A stretch of 64,000 nucleotides of DNA from Epiperipatus broadwayi (taxonomy: Eukaryota; Onychophora; Udeonychophora; Euonychophora; Peripatidae), in assembly GCA_028023455.1 (NCBI GenBank), contig JAQFVV010012506.1, positions 2,906,714 to 2,970,713 on the forward strand, given 5' to 3'. The notes beneath the pieces were generated by a model, which had not been told where the DNA came from, made no database searches, and was given only the letters and a program-made list of their open reading frames with translations. Made by a program: the position numbers and the translations under genes. This document shows positions 11,253 to 24,429 of the stretch, in pieces (the stretch's first letter is position 1; every line of letters starts with the position of its first letter).

Positions 11253-14200
11253 CATTGATTATCTGTAATGGAAATGTAATGAGTACTTGTCATCTTGTAT
11301 ATAAATAGTAAACAAAAATATTTGTGAATAAATAACTTGTTTTTTTGTTGTGATTAGTTAGTTTATCTTATTGGTTACATTGCTTGCTTATCAGATAGAT
11401 TATCTGTTTGATTTTACATTTGATATGTTTTAGTAATGTTATCCATTTCTACTAATATCAGCAATCTTCACAATACAATCTTTTTTATTTGTAATAAATC
11501 CTAGTTTTAATTATGTGAAGCCAATCCCCTCCCCCACATGAAAATATAATACGTACAGATGGAAGATGAATTAACTTGTGTCTTGCTATTTACGATTTTA
11601 TACAATTAGACCCAAGCTTGAATTTCAAATCAATCAATCTTTTTTTTTCAACAATGATAAAATATTTTTGATGCATTATAAATTATTTATATTGCAGAAC
11701 AAAAATAAAAACAATTTCCGAGTTCTTTATATATAATGCACACGCGCACATATGTTAAGTTTTTAGCTCAAAGATGCGTTAAAATCCTGCAATCAAGAAA
11801 GAACGCCTGCTCAGTATTGCTGATCGTTTGTATTTTTCCATCCCTTAGTCTTTCTTGAACTTTTCTTTTTTAAACTTAATATAAAAACTGTCCAATATTT
11901 TAATTTTTAAAATAAAGTAAAAAAAAAAAAAAAATTGTTATATTAAAATGCATGCATGTATTAAATAATTTGACATCATATATGGAAGAACTTATTACTA
12001 TGGTGACAGGTTAATCTTCATTTACACGTTTTTTTTGTTTTTTTAAAAGCCTAATTATAATTCATATATATATAATTTTATTAGAGTAGTGTATTGTAGT
12101 TAGTTAATAAATGTTGATTTTATAAAAAGTAATAATTCAAAAGAACTTACCTTATAGTAACTATTCCGAAATAATAAGACAACTGCGGCAATCAAATAAT
12201 CCTAGTTAGATAAGGCTATGTAAGATTTATTTCATTATCCTTAGCTTTGAGGAGTTTATAAATAAATGAATTACGCAAAATAATTAAGCAATTTACTTTT
12301 CAAAGACACAGAAAATTATTTAATTTCTAACATGGGATTTTTTTTTAAATAATTGTTTTAATTTATACTAAAAGGGAAATTTTAATGAAAAAAAAAACTC
12401 CGGAACATGCAAAGGTTACATAACATGCACCTTTAAAGCCTGAGTTATCTCGTTAGGTACAAAAGAAATATATATATAAATCTAAAGGTAAATTTTTATT
12501 ATATTTTTACATATTATATTAAATAAAATTTTACATTTATGGCAAAAAGATTTTGGGGTAGAGCAAAGTGAAATGAATGGTTCTATTACTTATTAAATAT
12601 TAAAATCAGAGCTTTAAAGGTCATTCATTCACTCACAATACGCATCATACATACTCATATATATATATATTTAAATTAAAGGCAAATTATAAAAAAGTAA
12701 AAATAATTGCGTGAATAAACAATTATTTGTAATTTGTTATTAACAAAAATCATTCAAAAAATAAAACATTTTTTTCTCGAATGCAACATTTTAATTATTT
12801 TTTTAAAATGGTAATATAAAATGTATATAAAGACAGCCGTTAGGTAGCCCATTGTTCCGAAACTAACAATAAATAAAAAGTAGTTATTCTCTAGCTTTCT
12901 AACAACCTAGTAAAGAGGGTGTTTGAATTTTTCAAGTTTTGATATTTGTTTTTATATTCTAGCTAAAATAAGCACACAGTCTTTCACTAACAAATTTTGG
13001 ATAGCTGACAATGTTTCCTATATGACGGATTATAAAAAAACGCCTGGAATTGAACGTAAAAAAATATTCAAAATTTTATCCACTTTGATTCGATGACTAG
13101 TAGTTTGCTTGATTGGCAGATGGTCTCATCTCTATGCTAGGAGACTTTTTTTAAAATTAATTACGGTATATAAATAATCATTTAATAAAAACATATTAAA
13201 CATAGATTAATATTATATGTAAATTATTTTGTCGGTTATTCATCAATAATATTTTCATCAACTATCTTTCAAATAATGTCAAATTATCATCTTAGATCGA
13301 TTTCTCCAGCCTCTATATTACTTACTTTTTTATTTCAAAACTTACACCTGTATTTTTCTTACAGTCAACCATTCACTTTCTTTTGTTCTCTTTTATCTTT
13401 TCAGCTTTCTATATGTCCCTTCATAAGTTTCTAATTTTAAAGTTACACTCAATCAAGTTTATATTCCCTTTTTTACATTTGCTCAATAAATCTCATTTTA
13501 TTACTTCCTTTTTATTTCATTCTATTAGTCTTTCTTTTTTATTTTACTGAATTAGTAATTTTAAAATTCTCCAATCTTTTTTTATTTTATTTTGTAGTGC
13601 CATAACAAACTCTTAATTTTTTTTTAAAATAGCCGTTTAGCTTTTAAATATTTTCTCACAAAATGTTTTGTGATTATTTATGTTATCTGTTAAGCAGAAT
13701 TCCTCATATTTAGAATCACTAATTTGCTTTATAATTATGTAATTATCATTCTTAATTTTAATTTTCTGTATATATTTTTAACATCAAATTTATAATAAAT
13801 TTTATCTGTATTAAGTATTAATTCTATTAGGTCCATCCTTACTGTTTTTATCATTATTAAATGGTCAAAAACAGGCATGTCAAATTTCAATATTATATTA
13901 AATGCATTTAATGCTTGTAATTAAGAGCCATGTTATAAACATAATAATAATGTTTAAAAAGTCAATCATTTTTCTACTGTTTGTTCTGAGTAGAAACAAC
14001 AATATTTTTTTTTCTATATTTTTCTACAATCTACATAGACAGAATTATCAAGACCTTGGACAATTATATGGAAGCCTTTGTACATTTATATATATTCATG
14101 CATTGTAGCTCTAATCACCTTCTTTATACCTAATATTTTACTCAATTCTCAGGATGCTACTGTTTTCTATTTTATCATTAAGTTTCTTTAAAATTTCAGA

Positions 14201-15555
14201 CATTTCAGGCAATTACCACAGGGAGTGACACTTTTGTTCTCTCTTGCCACTTTCAAATTATTTTTTAATAATTTAGAAGATAAGCTATAAATAATATAAA
14301 ATTCTTCTCAACTTATCAGTCTAGACATAATTGGACTATTTAAATTGCTGGTGTTTTTATTTTAACATTTCCAGTAATAAGACCAAATAGATCAATGGAA
14401 TTAGCAAAATTTATCTTAGAATAATCACATAATTTAATTTTTCTAAATACCCAATGATATTTTTTTAAATGTGGTTTTGAATTAATCTGATAGAAGCTCA
14501 TTTGTATTTGTATAAAGACAACTTTACATATTCTCCAATACAAAAATTCTCATTTTCAATCCCCAAATCATACTTTTAAATGCTGAACATGGAGGAACTT
14601 AATAGTTGATTATTTTACTGTCATTCCAATATCAAATGATAATCTTGTAGACTTGCTAAACATAATTTCTACATTAAAACCACCTCTTTATTGACAATGT
14701 TCTTTCTCAAAACCCTGAATCACTGCATACATTATAAACACAATAGCTTAACTTCAAATTTACATTTAATATTATTTATTTTACAATTACCATAAGGATA
14801 TATTTAATTTTTCATCCACTCTGAATTTTTTGTTAGATAAGGCGCTCTAAACAAAAGAATTTATTCCATTTGTTTGAAAAATATTGGAAATTTTAAATTT
14901 TTGCAATTTTACATTTTAATGAAATTCTTTGATGAACATTACACCTATAACATATTAACAATAATTTATAAACAATATAGATTATAAGATACTTTAATTC
15001 ATTCTTTATACTTTACATTATATAATTCTAAAGCTTAATGTCAATAGCTATCCCCTAGTTCACGAAATAATTGTACAAATCCTTGTATAGAATTGTGCAT
15101 TTCACAGTTCCAGTGACATGGTATTTGGCTGTTGTGCATATGTGCAGATATCTGGGATAAAAATCTGCATGCTAGTAGTAGGTAGAGAGAAAGCATAGTC
15201 ATTTTCATAGTGCCAATTCATTCTCCCTATTTTGAATAACATTTAATATAATGATTTAATGAATCTTTTTTCTTTAATTCTTTATTTATAATTGTACAAT
15301 ATGTAATCAGTAAAATAAGAAGAATGGATTTTATTTTTAAGTGAATGGATTAAGTTTGACCTGTAACAGTATAGGCTATTAGTAAGTAAAAAAGATAAAT
15401 TATACAATAATATTTATCTGGCAATAATTATTTTAAGTTTGTGATCTCATAAAATAATGCCTGCATGAGATCTTTGAACAAATGGCAACCTAAAATTTTA
15501 TTTAAAAAAAAAAAAATCCTCATATTTATCTTATAATAATAACCATTTTTATTCT
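11253..15555. other. Long AT-rich stretch without genes
   Basis: Poly(A) at about 11919-11935 and short TA runs (12655-12672). No ORF beyond chance length, no transposon ends, no RNA gene recognised. The 13902-14108 and 14340-14543 frames are low-complexity and unsupported. Confidence 0.45.
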
Positions 15556-15765
15556 AATCAAAATAATGAGCAATCACTAGGGTGAACTGAACTTTTTGAT
15601 GTCCTACAAAATAGAAATGAAAGCATCTGTTTCTTTGTGCCAGCATTCTGCATGATATCACAGCATAGTTTAAAATGTTAGATTAGCAGCTAAAGCAAAT
15701 TTTTCAAAATATTGTAGATGTGTTTAATTCACTGTTTATTTACAGATTTGTTTTTGAAGTAGAGT
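15556..15765 (+). repeat. Diverged dispersed repeat, copy 1
   Basis: Shares a series of matched words with 16880-17435 in the same order: AATCACTAGGGTG / AATCACTGGGGTG, then GCATGATATCACA / TCATGATATCACA, then ATGTGTTTAATTCA followed by a T-rich run. Copy 2 holds extra sequence between the words. I cannot classify the family. Confidence 0.5.
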
Positions 15766-16879
15766 TTCAATATCTACAGGACTTATATTTGTTTAGGCTT
15801 TTATCAAGTTTATGTATAAATTTTCTTTTTATATGTTGGTTTCGTTTTACACAATATTAAAACTATGGCTAAAAATTTTCTTAATCAGCACTTTTATAAA
15901 TTTTAGTTATGAGCTGCCACTGTTTGTTTATATACTTAACAATAGGTAAGACAATTCCCTAAAAATGAACAAAGCCTGCATATAAAAAAAGTACATGAAG
16001 ATTTGTTTCCAAAACCTGATAAGTCAAGTTTATAAAATATTACTTTTAATAAACTAAAACTAATTAAAAACTTGTATTCTTTGAAATATACATTTACATC
16101 AGATATTTTCTAATGAAATTTAGTGATCAAATTCATGATTGGGCATTAGTTATCCCCCCCCCCCCTTTTGACAACGTCTAAAAAAATGACTAATAAAACT
16201 TTTATCTCTATTGTAATTAAATACAATTATTTTTATAATCAGACAAAAAGAAAACATTTATTTTTTGTAAATGGCTCAGACGTTTTTATATCTTACTAAT
16301 AATCATTCCGTGGATTTAAATGATGAGAAAATTATTAATTTATTGATATAGTTATTAAAACAAATCGCTGTATTGATTAATACAAATTGCTATATAACCA
16401 GAGGTTGTCTCAAAATATCAGCTTGTTCACATTCATAGTAAACAAGCAACAATAACATAATTAAAACTTAATGAGAGTTTATTTGGTCATAAATAATAAC
16501 AAAATATATAGGTATTTATGTATTAATCCAGTGGTAAGATTTCACAAAATTCCAACTGTTAACTTTCTAATTTTGCGATTTTGTTAATTAACATCTGACA
16601 AATCCATCAATTTTCATAAATGACAACAAGTAAGTTTATTTAGTACAAAATAGTGATCTATAACTTTATTTTGTGGAAATAAACAAACACATTTAAGTTT
16701 TGAATCGTATCGCATCGAGTCATTTGCAAAAATGACGGGAACTAACCTCATTTTATACAAAATGGCAATCTATAACCCTATTCACTAGAAATAAATGAAC
16801 ATGGTTTTACATTTCTTTGCAAAAAATGATGTTGCAACAACTGCTAAACTTTCAGCAATATATTTATTCAATAAGACTG
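15766..16879. other. AT-rich, no gene
   Basis: Contains a poly(C) run at about 16154-16165. Nothing else recognised. Confidence 0.4.
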
Positions 16880-17435
16880 GTTTTTTATAATCACTGGGGT
16901 GGAGCAAAGTTCTTTATGTTCTGAAAATGTTAATGAAAATTTAGTTACGATTTATATGAAAAATGTTCATATCTCGCAGCTCCCAAGTCATCACTTTTGT
17001 AGGATTTTCTATTTTTTTTTGAGATAACATGCTACTTGCAAAACTTCTTGCAGATACTTATTCCAGTGTATGACTGTGTTTTGAAAATAGTGAACAACTG
17101 CATCTACCTCAGTAGGGGGCAGTTCCAAAATTTTAATAATTTTTGTTGGATAAAAAAGTCATTCAAAAATGCACTCAATAGGAATTGAAGCTGGATTGTA
17201 AATCACATGTACACCTTATTTTCATTGCATAATTAATTAATTATTCCAGAAGTTTTTCATGATATCACAATATACCTTAAATTTTAAGATTAGTAGCAAA
17301 ACCAACAGTTTGATTATCGAATTTCTCCTGATTGGAATATTATCTAATATTCATTTACAAAATTAATTTGTTTTTTGTTTTTTTTTAGAATATTATAAAT
17401 GTGTTTAATTCAGTCTTCATTTGCATATTTGTTTG
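16880..17435 (+). repeat. Diverged dispersed repeat, copy 2
   Basis: Longer relative of 15556-15765. Its right end runs directly into the 17462-17522 short repeat, which might make both parts of one interspersed element. Confidence 0.45.
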
Positions 17436-17461
17436 TGCCAGTGTTTTTCATCACATGTACC

Positions 17462-17522
17462 AATATATATTGTGACCTTCCAGATTGGCACCATGAAGGA
17501 ATGTGGGAAGTTCACATTGTGC
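17462..17522 (-). repeat. Dispersed ~60-bp repeat, copy 2 (inverted)
   Basis: Reverse-complement match to 1924-1988, including TTGTGACCTTCCA and GTGGGAAGTTCACA. Confidence 0.6.
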
Positions 17523-19879
17523 CAATAGTGATCAGGGGGTACCTAATAGATAAAAAAAAAAAGAATTGTGACATAACGTAGTATATAATTTGGTTAAAAA
17601 GTTCTCAGGATGTTAGTTATGGTATACCAATCATTAAAAATTTTTCTTTATGTATATCTATTGTGGGAGAGGAAGATGGATTATATCGGGAATTGTTGGT
17701 ATGAGAACCAAACCAGTGGAAATGAGTATTGTGTCTGTAAGGCCATAATGAGTGCTTATTCATTACTTTTCTAACCTATTGTTTATTGCCATTCCAGAAT
17801 CTAACTTGTATGTGTGTGTGCATGTCCATTCACATCATCTCACACTTCACACCTCATTCATATTTCTAATTATCATTCAAAATATCCATCTTGTAATAAT
17901 ATTATTTATTTACCATAGAAATTGTTAATAACTAAGTCAGTAATAGACCTCTGGATTAATGGAAAGACAGATGCACACACATACAATTAGTTAATATGAT
18001 TTATTTATTTATTATTTTTTAATTATTTATTGCATAAAATCTTTCATTTGAAAATTAAAAGTTATTTTATTTATTATTAATTAGTATTTGTAACTTAATA
18101 TTTTTTTTGTCTCAAAACTCTATTTCTAACATTTTTACAAGCAATAAATTCTTGCATATTGTTAACCTCATTATAAAAAGAAGAGAGGCATGGCTAAGTA
18201 CAGATAAGACTTCAGAAAAAAAAGTTTAGAGAAGGTGAAATATTTTCTAAAAAAAGAGAAATATAAAACAAGTGAACTTAATATTTTCATTGGATTCCCT
18301 ACTCTGTCTTTTTAATAAGAAAACTTCTTTTATACTACTCAAGTGTAAAGGCCAATGAGTAATTGTGAAAGACCCAGGATAATATTATTCAATATAGAAG
18401 GATAATCTTTTAGAGGTACACCAGTTTCTAACTTTTATCAGCTAATAATTTGAATTTATTTTATTCATAATGCATAGATATTATTTAGAAAAATCACTAA
18501 TACAATTTTATTATAACGTATTTATAATAAATAGTGTGACACTGGAATTATGTAAAGTAACAATAATGATAATAATTGGAAAATTTATGCTGAACTGTGT
18601 AATGGAATATTTTATTGACTCTTATTTAATAAATTTACTCAATTCGAATAGCATGATCATCCTCTCAATCACCTCTCTATTCAAAGGGTATCTAATGCAT
18701 TTCATATAGAACAAATCTATAACAGACAAACTTTTGAATTTTTACAATCTTTAGTCATAGCACCAGCCGCGACTGATAAAAAACAAATAAGCATAATTTT
18801 AACTCTTATACAATAGCTGCTGATAGCAAACACACACAGAAATATATGATCATGTATGAAATATTTTTAAAATCACATCAGACAATATTAGCATTAACTA
18901 AATTATAAATGAGTATAATATCTTTGAAAAAATTATGAACATCGAATTTCAAATTAGTGTAAATACTATCCAATAGATTTAACCATCCAGCAATACTGGC
19001 ATAAATGTTTCCATGTATCTATTTACTATTACTAACTAATGAATGATGATAAAGCATGCAATTTGCACCAATAATATGAGCATAGGAACATATAACATTT
19101 TACATAATACAACAAAAAGAAAATATTACCGGTTTAGTATAACTTATACCAAACTCTCTGAGAAGTTCTAGAAGAGATAGACATATAAATACATAATAAT
19201 AATAAACCGAATTAATATCAAATTAAACATAAAAGAAAATAAATAAATACATTTATAGATCTATCATATATCAAACTTTCTGTCATTAAAATAAAAGTTC
19301 TTCTATTTAATGTTTATATTTTTTATATTTTTAGTTTATACTTGAAACTTTAAAGAAACAGAAACACATGCATAGTTCATGATGATAAAATGAATAAACA
19401 AATATTAAAACATATGAATATTATTCCTGTAGGTTAAACATGATTTTAGCAAAAACAGAAATAACCTCCAAAGTTCTTAGGATTTCCTAATGGACATTAT
19501 AAGTAACTTTTGCACATATTTGAATCCATTTATTTGTCATAAACTCTATTTTATCTAAAATTTCCAACATTTGATACATTTTAATAATGATCAAGATCAA
19601 GGTTACTTACTGATCCATGTTTTCACCCTTCTGGTAAATAATTATGAAATATTATTGTCATGCAATCTTTCAATTCTATATGGGTATGAATGGTAAGGTA
19701 ATTTAATGTACATAATTATTGTAATAATGTAGAATACTAGAATAAAATCTAAGTTGGATTTAATTAAAGGTCATAACCTTTCATATTGATTATATATTAG
19801 CAGGAGATCATCTAGTCAGAATGAGCATAAATTATTAATTATGATATTACTATTTAAATAAAAGAAAACAATGATTCTG

Positions 19880-19883
<4 letters not shown>
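17523..19883. other. AT-rich, no gene
   Basis: No supported coding region. The frame at 18470-18709 is hydrophobic and low-complexity with no family resemblance. Confidence 0.4.

Positions 19884-19959
<76 letters not shown>
19884..19959 (+). repeat. (TA)n microsatellite with one interruption
   Basis: About 75 bp of TA dinucleotides broken once by TTCATA near 19914. One of many TA tracts in the window and among the longest. Confidence 0.95.
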
Positions 19960-19961
<2 letters not shown>

Positions 19962-21000
19962 ATTTATTAATTTATGAAATATGAGTAAATGCATGTATTA
20001 TTGTTTTTATTAATCATTGGCCTCATAATTATCTTGAAGTACATTCCAAATGGTAATAGAGAAATCATATTACATTTTATTCATAACTTAAAGAATCAGA
20101 TTTGACAGATTACTTTTATTGATTATTGCAGCTCATATACCAATAATATAATAATGTATAATTGATTTAGCACTATTAGGAAATGTACCTTTGAGATACC
20201 AATCTACCTCCAGAAGGAAGAAAATATAGCATTTAACCAATTTAGTTGACAAATATCATTTTAGGACAGAGGTATTAATTTTCCAAAATACATTTTATTA
20301 ATAGATGAAAGAAATAAAATTTTATGGAGTGATAAACATGTGTGGAATAGCTAGTATATATATATATATAGTACCAATATTGAAATTGGCACATGATGAT
20401 TTTGCCTAAAAAATGATTAAATAATAAATAAGTTAAAAAAAACCTAAAAGGTTTCTTTAAGTAAACAAAATCAGTTTGCTGTCAAAAGTAAAATTAAAAG
20501 TTTAAGAGTTTATTACAGTTTGTTTTCGAAAAAGATATGAATCAAATAGTTTTCCATCGTTAGTTTTTGAAATAAAAAGCTACAATTAATTAACCAGAAG
20601 GGGAGATGGGGTGTTTCATTAGAAAAGTTAAACTAAAGGTTTTATAAAAAGGAAGTAAAGAGTTTTCTTATTAGTATTCGTAAAATATAAATAATTTAAA
20701 GTTTAAAAAATACAAATCTCTTTTCATTCGAATTAAAAAAAAAATCTTCAAACTAGTAAAATATATGTGCGTATATATGTGTGATTGTCAATAATAGAAT
20801 AAATGTATGTGTAATAAATGTTATTATAAATAAATGAAAGGTAAAGAAGATTATCATTGAAAAACATGGCAATGGCTATTAATTAAAATATAAACAACAC
20901 ATTTTGCTTGGCTATTACTAATTAAACAATTTCCAAAAACATAAGATTACCAATGGAATTTCGACAACAGATATTGCCAGAAGATATTACAAGGACAACA
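19960..21000. other. AT-rich, no gene
   Basis: A short TA run at 20354-20371; otherwise nothing recognised. Confidence 0.4.
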
Positions 21001-21065
21001 CGTCGCAGGTATAAATAGACTTTTTTATCAGACAGTTGGTTGAGTTCAGAAATTAATTGAGTCAG

Positions 21066-21332
21066 TTAAGTCAAAAAAAGACCATCAGTTGAGTTAATTG
21101 TATCCAGAAACAAAATGCAGTGCTGAGCAGTTTTGGGAAATTTACACCTCTCCACAGCCTGATGTCCAATGAAAACAGCAAGATCTGCCCGTGAAATAAT
21201 GTCAGCATAACATCTTAGAAAATCTCCATCAGTATCTAATTGTCTCCAATAGTAATGATAGTGAATAATAAGGAAACTCATCAAGGAAATGTCCCAGCCG
21301 GCTGGAAGTATGCGTAATGGAAGAAGAAACAA
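21066..21332 (-). other. Unrecognised 88-residue open frame of higher complexity
   Basis: Unlike neighbouring chance frames, this minus-strand frame has a balanced composition, with Trp, Cys, His and Asp residues, and stretches such as YWRQLDTDGDFLRCYADII and FIGHQAVERCKF. I do not recognise a family. It could be part of an old transposable element or an exon, but no continuation was found on either side. DNA just beyond its stop on the minus strand includes, read on the plus strand, TATAAATAG at 21010-21018. I give no function. Confidence 0.25.
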
Positions 21333-22034
21333 AGTTCTAAATCTATGTTCAAAATCCTAGGTAAAACATTTGCTTATTTTCATTTATACTTTAATAGCCA
21401 TTGCATTGCGTTAATTCATGCGAATCCTCCAAGAGTCTAATTATATGAACTCTATATCATACATAAAATGAACTATTGATATGTGTGTTCAAATTTCAAA
21501 TGCTATGTAATACTTTATTATTACATATGTGAGTGTATGAGTTAATATGTGCGTGATCATTATATCAGTGTTATTAGTTAAATTAGATAAATACCAGTGT
21601 TCTATTATTAAAATCTACAGGAATATTTAAACTAGTTTAGAAATGTTAATTTAAAATATGCGTGTGTTTTATTGGAATTATAAAATGTTTAAAATTAGTA
21701 AATGTTAGTTAATAAATTATGTTTAAAATTAAACTTAATTTGTCGGTCAATTCTTTTGATAAATTCCTTTTACAATTCTTTTATCAATTCTTTTAACCAC
21801 TAATTATGTATAATCTATTAGTGATTACAAACATCTGAGCTAGTTGTGGATATTTAGGCATTGAGTTAGTGGCCATTGCTCAAAGCACATTATTTATTCA
21901 TTCTTGGATAATTAACTGGCACCCGTGTTTATACACAAACAAAAAAAGTGCTTTGAACTCTGGTGTTGAACTCAACAGTCGAGAAGAAGTTATGTCCTGG
22001 AAATGTAATGCTAGTTATATATTTTATAGCATTT

Positions 22035-22074
22035 GTTTGGGCATACATACTCTCGTTTGGGCATACATACTCTC
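22035..22074 (+). repeat. Exact 20-bp tandem duplication
   Basis: GTTTGGGCATACATACTCTC occurs twice head-to-tail with no mismatch, indicating a recent duplication. It lies inside an unsupported open frame (21869-22150). Confidence 0.95.
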
Positions 22075-22149
22075 CGAGTATGTTCTTCTCTGCCTAAGAG
22101 GCCGGTGTTTTGATAGACACATATTTGAATCTGGTACAATATATATATA

Positions 22150-24370
22150 ATAATGCCGTCGCAAAGACACGCATCTGAAAATATTAAGAAATATCATAAA
22201 TACATCTGGTTAGTAGAGTCACAACATTACGGCTTATGGATATTCATGGGTTTATTAGAAATATAACAGGAAGGCGATGCATGCATGTCGTCATAATTAT
22301 GTGATCCAGTCACAGATCCTAGCAGGTGCTTCTGAGAATTTATTGAAGCAATAGACCAATATAAGTCTGCAAGCATTGGCAGAATCAGTTCATGAATGAA
22401 GAGTGGTCAACTGTGCATTTACTGGGCTGTATTTTCCAGAGCGATTCCCATATAAAGCCAGCTCATATGACCACATAAGTCTCTAGGGGGGTTAAGAGCC
22501 TGGTTCTTGGACTTGGAGATACACAATGGGGTTTGACTTTAGATACTCCTGGGTAAAAGAAGCACAAATATATATATATAATAAATGAGTGGTGAGGCCT
22601 ATATGCATGAAACGCAATATAACTTTAAAGAATATTTAATTAATTAATACTCACACATTATGGAATATCCTGCACAATGGTGTGATTTAATTGGTAAGCA
22701 GACATGGATCATTTAAATTAATTAGAGTACATAATTCTTTGATATAAAGACTCCCCCCTTTTCCTTTTACTTTAACTTAATTATAACTTCCCACACCATT
22801 AAATAAGTACAAAATTTTGGTTATCAATGCTATCATTAAAATAAAAATAATTATATATGAATGGGGTAGTGGTGATAAATTGGAGAATAAATAGATTTTT
22901 ACTTACATAGAATAAACTTGACATTTTAGGATTAGTGCATTATTATTTAAAATATAAAAAAACATTTCTTAAAAAAAAAACAGATGTTTGCTCTGTTTTT
23001 CTACAACAACTTATAAGATAATTACTTTGTTTTTCCCAAACTCATGAGTATTTTGCAAAGATGGAATAAGACTTTTTAATTAAACTGAATTTAATCATCC
23101 TGTGAAGTACTAGGGAAGAAAAATAAAAATAAATTACATGCTAGCGAATTTGAGGGATTATTAGCATATTTAAAATACAAATATATATATATATATATAA
23201 TATGATAATAAGCTAAAAGATTATTGCCACATGAAAGTGAAAGAAAACAGATTAAATAGAGGCTCAATGATAAAGAAAATTAAGTTATATAGAGTTACAA
23301 ACAACTAGAGGTAAGTAATATTATAAATATTTTACACAATATTATCTAATAGAACATCAGGGTTATTATTACAGAAGGTTAAGTTTAAGAGATTCATATA
23401 GTGGCTAAAGTTTTTTTTTTACCTTGTTAAATACAGTGGCAGTCCTTGATGCTTTAGTGTTCATTGGAATTGATATACTAGATCTAGATTTTTGGGGTCA
23501 GTCAAACAGGTAGTGTTTACTTTTTAGTCTATAAGCATTGGAAAGTTCATAGGTACAGGGTCCAGAATTATGATCGTGGGAAAAGAATGTTTGAATGGAG
23601 AGAAGGGTGAATTTTCCTCTACTCAATACACATTGTATTAAAAATTACATGAGCATGGATTAGGTCTACCATAGCTATTTTATGATTGTCTTCTCTCTCT
23701 TTTGGATTCAAATCTAGCAGTATTTATATTCTTTTTTGATGATGTTGGCAAGCACTTAGCTGCTAGACTTGAGGCAATTTGAGGACTTAGTAGATCTTGA
23801 ATCTGCTGACGGATGCATCTTTTGTTTAATAAGTTTTTGAAAACAATGCAATTCTGTTATAAATCTCTTGAATGATTGTTTTAAAATATAGTCTTATGAT
23901 TTTAAAACAAAATGAAGTGGATAAAATTTCCACTAATGGATTTTTACTTTACTGTTACAAATTGTAACATTTTAATTCTGACTAATGGGTTTTCCTGTTA
24001 ATTGTTTTAATTGCATTCGAGAAACTTCTTAGAAGAATTGCATCATTTTCTGAACACTATGATGAAATAAATAAATAATAAATTATATATATAATTTTAA
24101 ATATACATTAATAATATATGTTTTTACTTGAAATTATGATTTTAAAAGTAATCTCCCCTCACCGATAATATGTACATATCCATTACACACGTATACGAAT
24201 TAAAATAACATTAAATATTTGTTTATTAAAATTATTTACATTAGGATATCTATATATCCACATCAGTTTTAATAATTAAGCTAGAAGAAAAAAATAGGTA
24301 TTAGTAAATATGTATATGTGCATAAGGATGGAGTTTCAATATGGTTTGGTGGTGGGAGATTCTATGTGGG
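22150..24370. other. Mixed-composition stretch, no gene recognised
   Basis: Composition at about 22150-22560 is less AT-rich than the surroundings and may be an interspersed repeat, but I find no second copy here and no pol III boxes. The rest is AT-rich with a TA run at 23181-23199. Confidence 0.35.
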
Positions 24371-24380
24371 CTGTGAAGCT

Positions 24381-24399
24381 CGATCTGAGCATCAGATCG
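24381..24399. other. Perfect 8-bp hairpin
   Basis: CGATCTGA, loop GCA, TCAGATCG, with GAAG and CTTC placed symmetrically outside. It stands out in AT-rich DNA, but nothing nearby identifies a role. Confidence 0.6.
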
Positions 24400-24429
24400 A
24401 CTGCTTCAATATATATATATTGTACCGAA

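Noticed and set aside
21010-21049. TATAAATAG followed by TCAG-type motifs as an LTR or host core promoter
   Set aside because: Spacing between TATA and candidate initiators (about 19 and 38 bases) does not fit, and no paired LTR was found.
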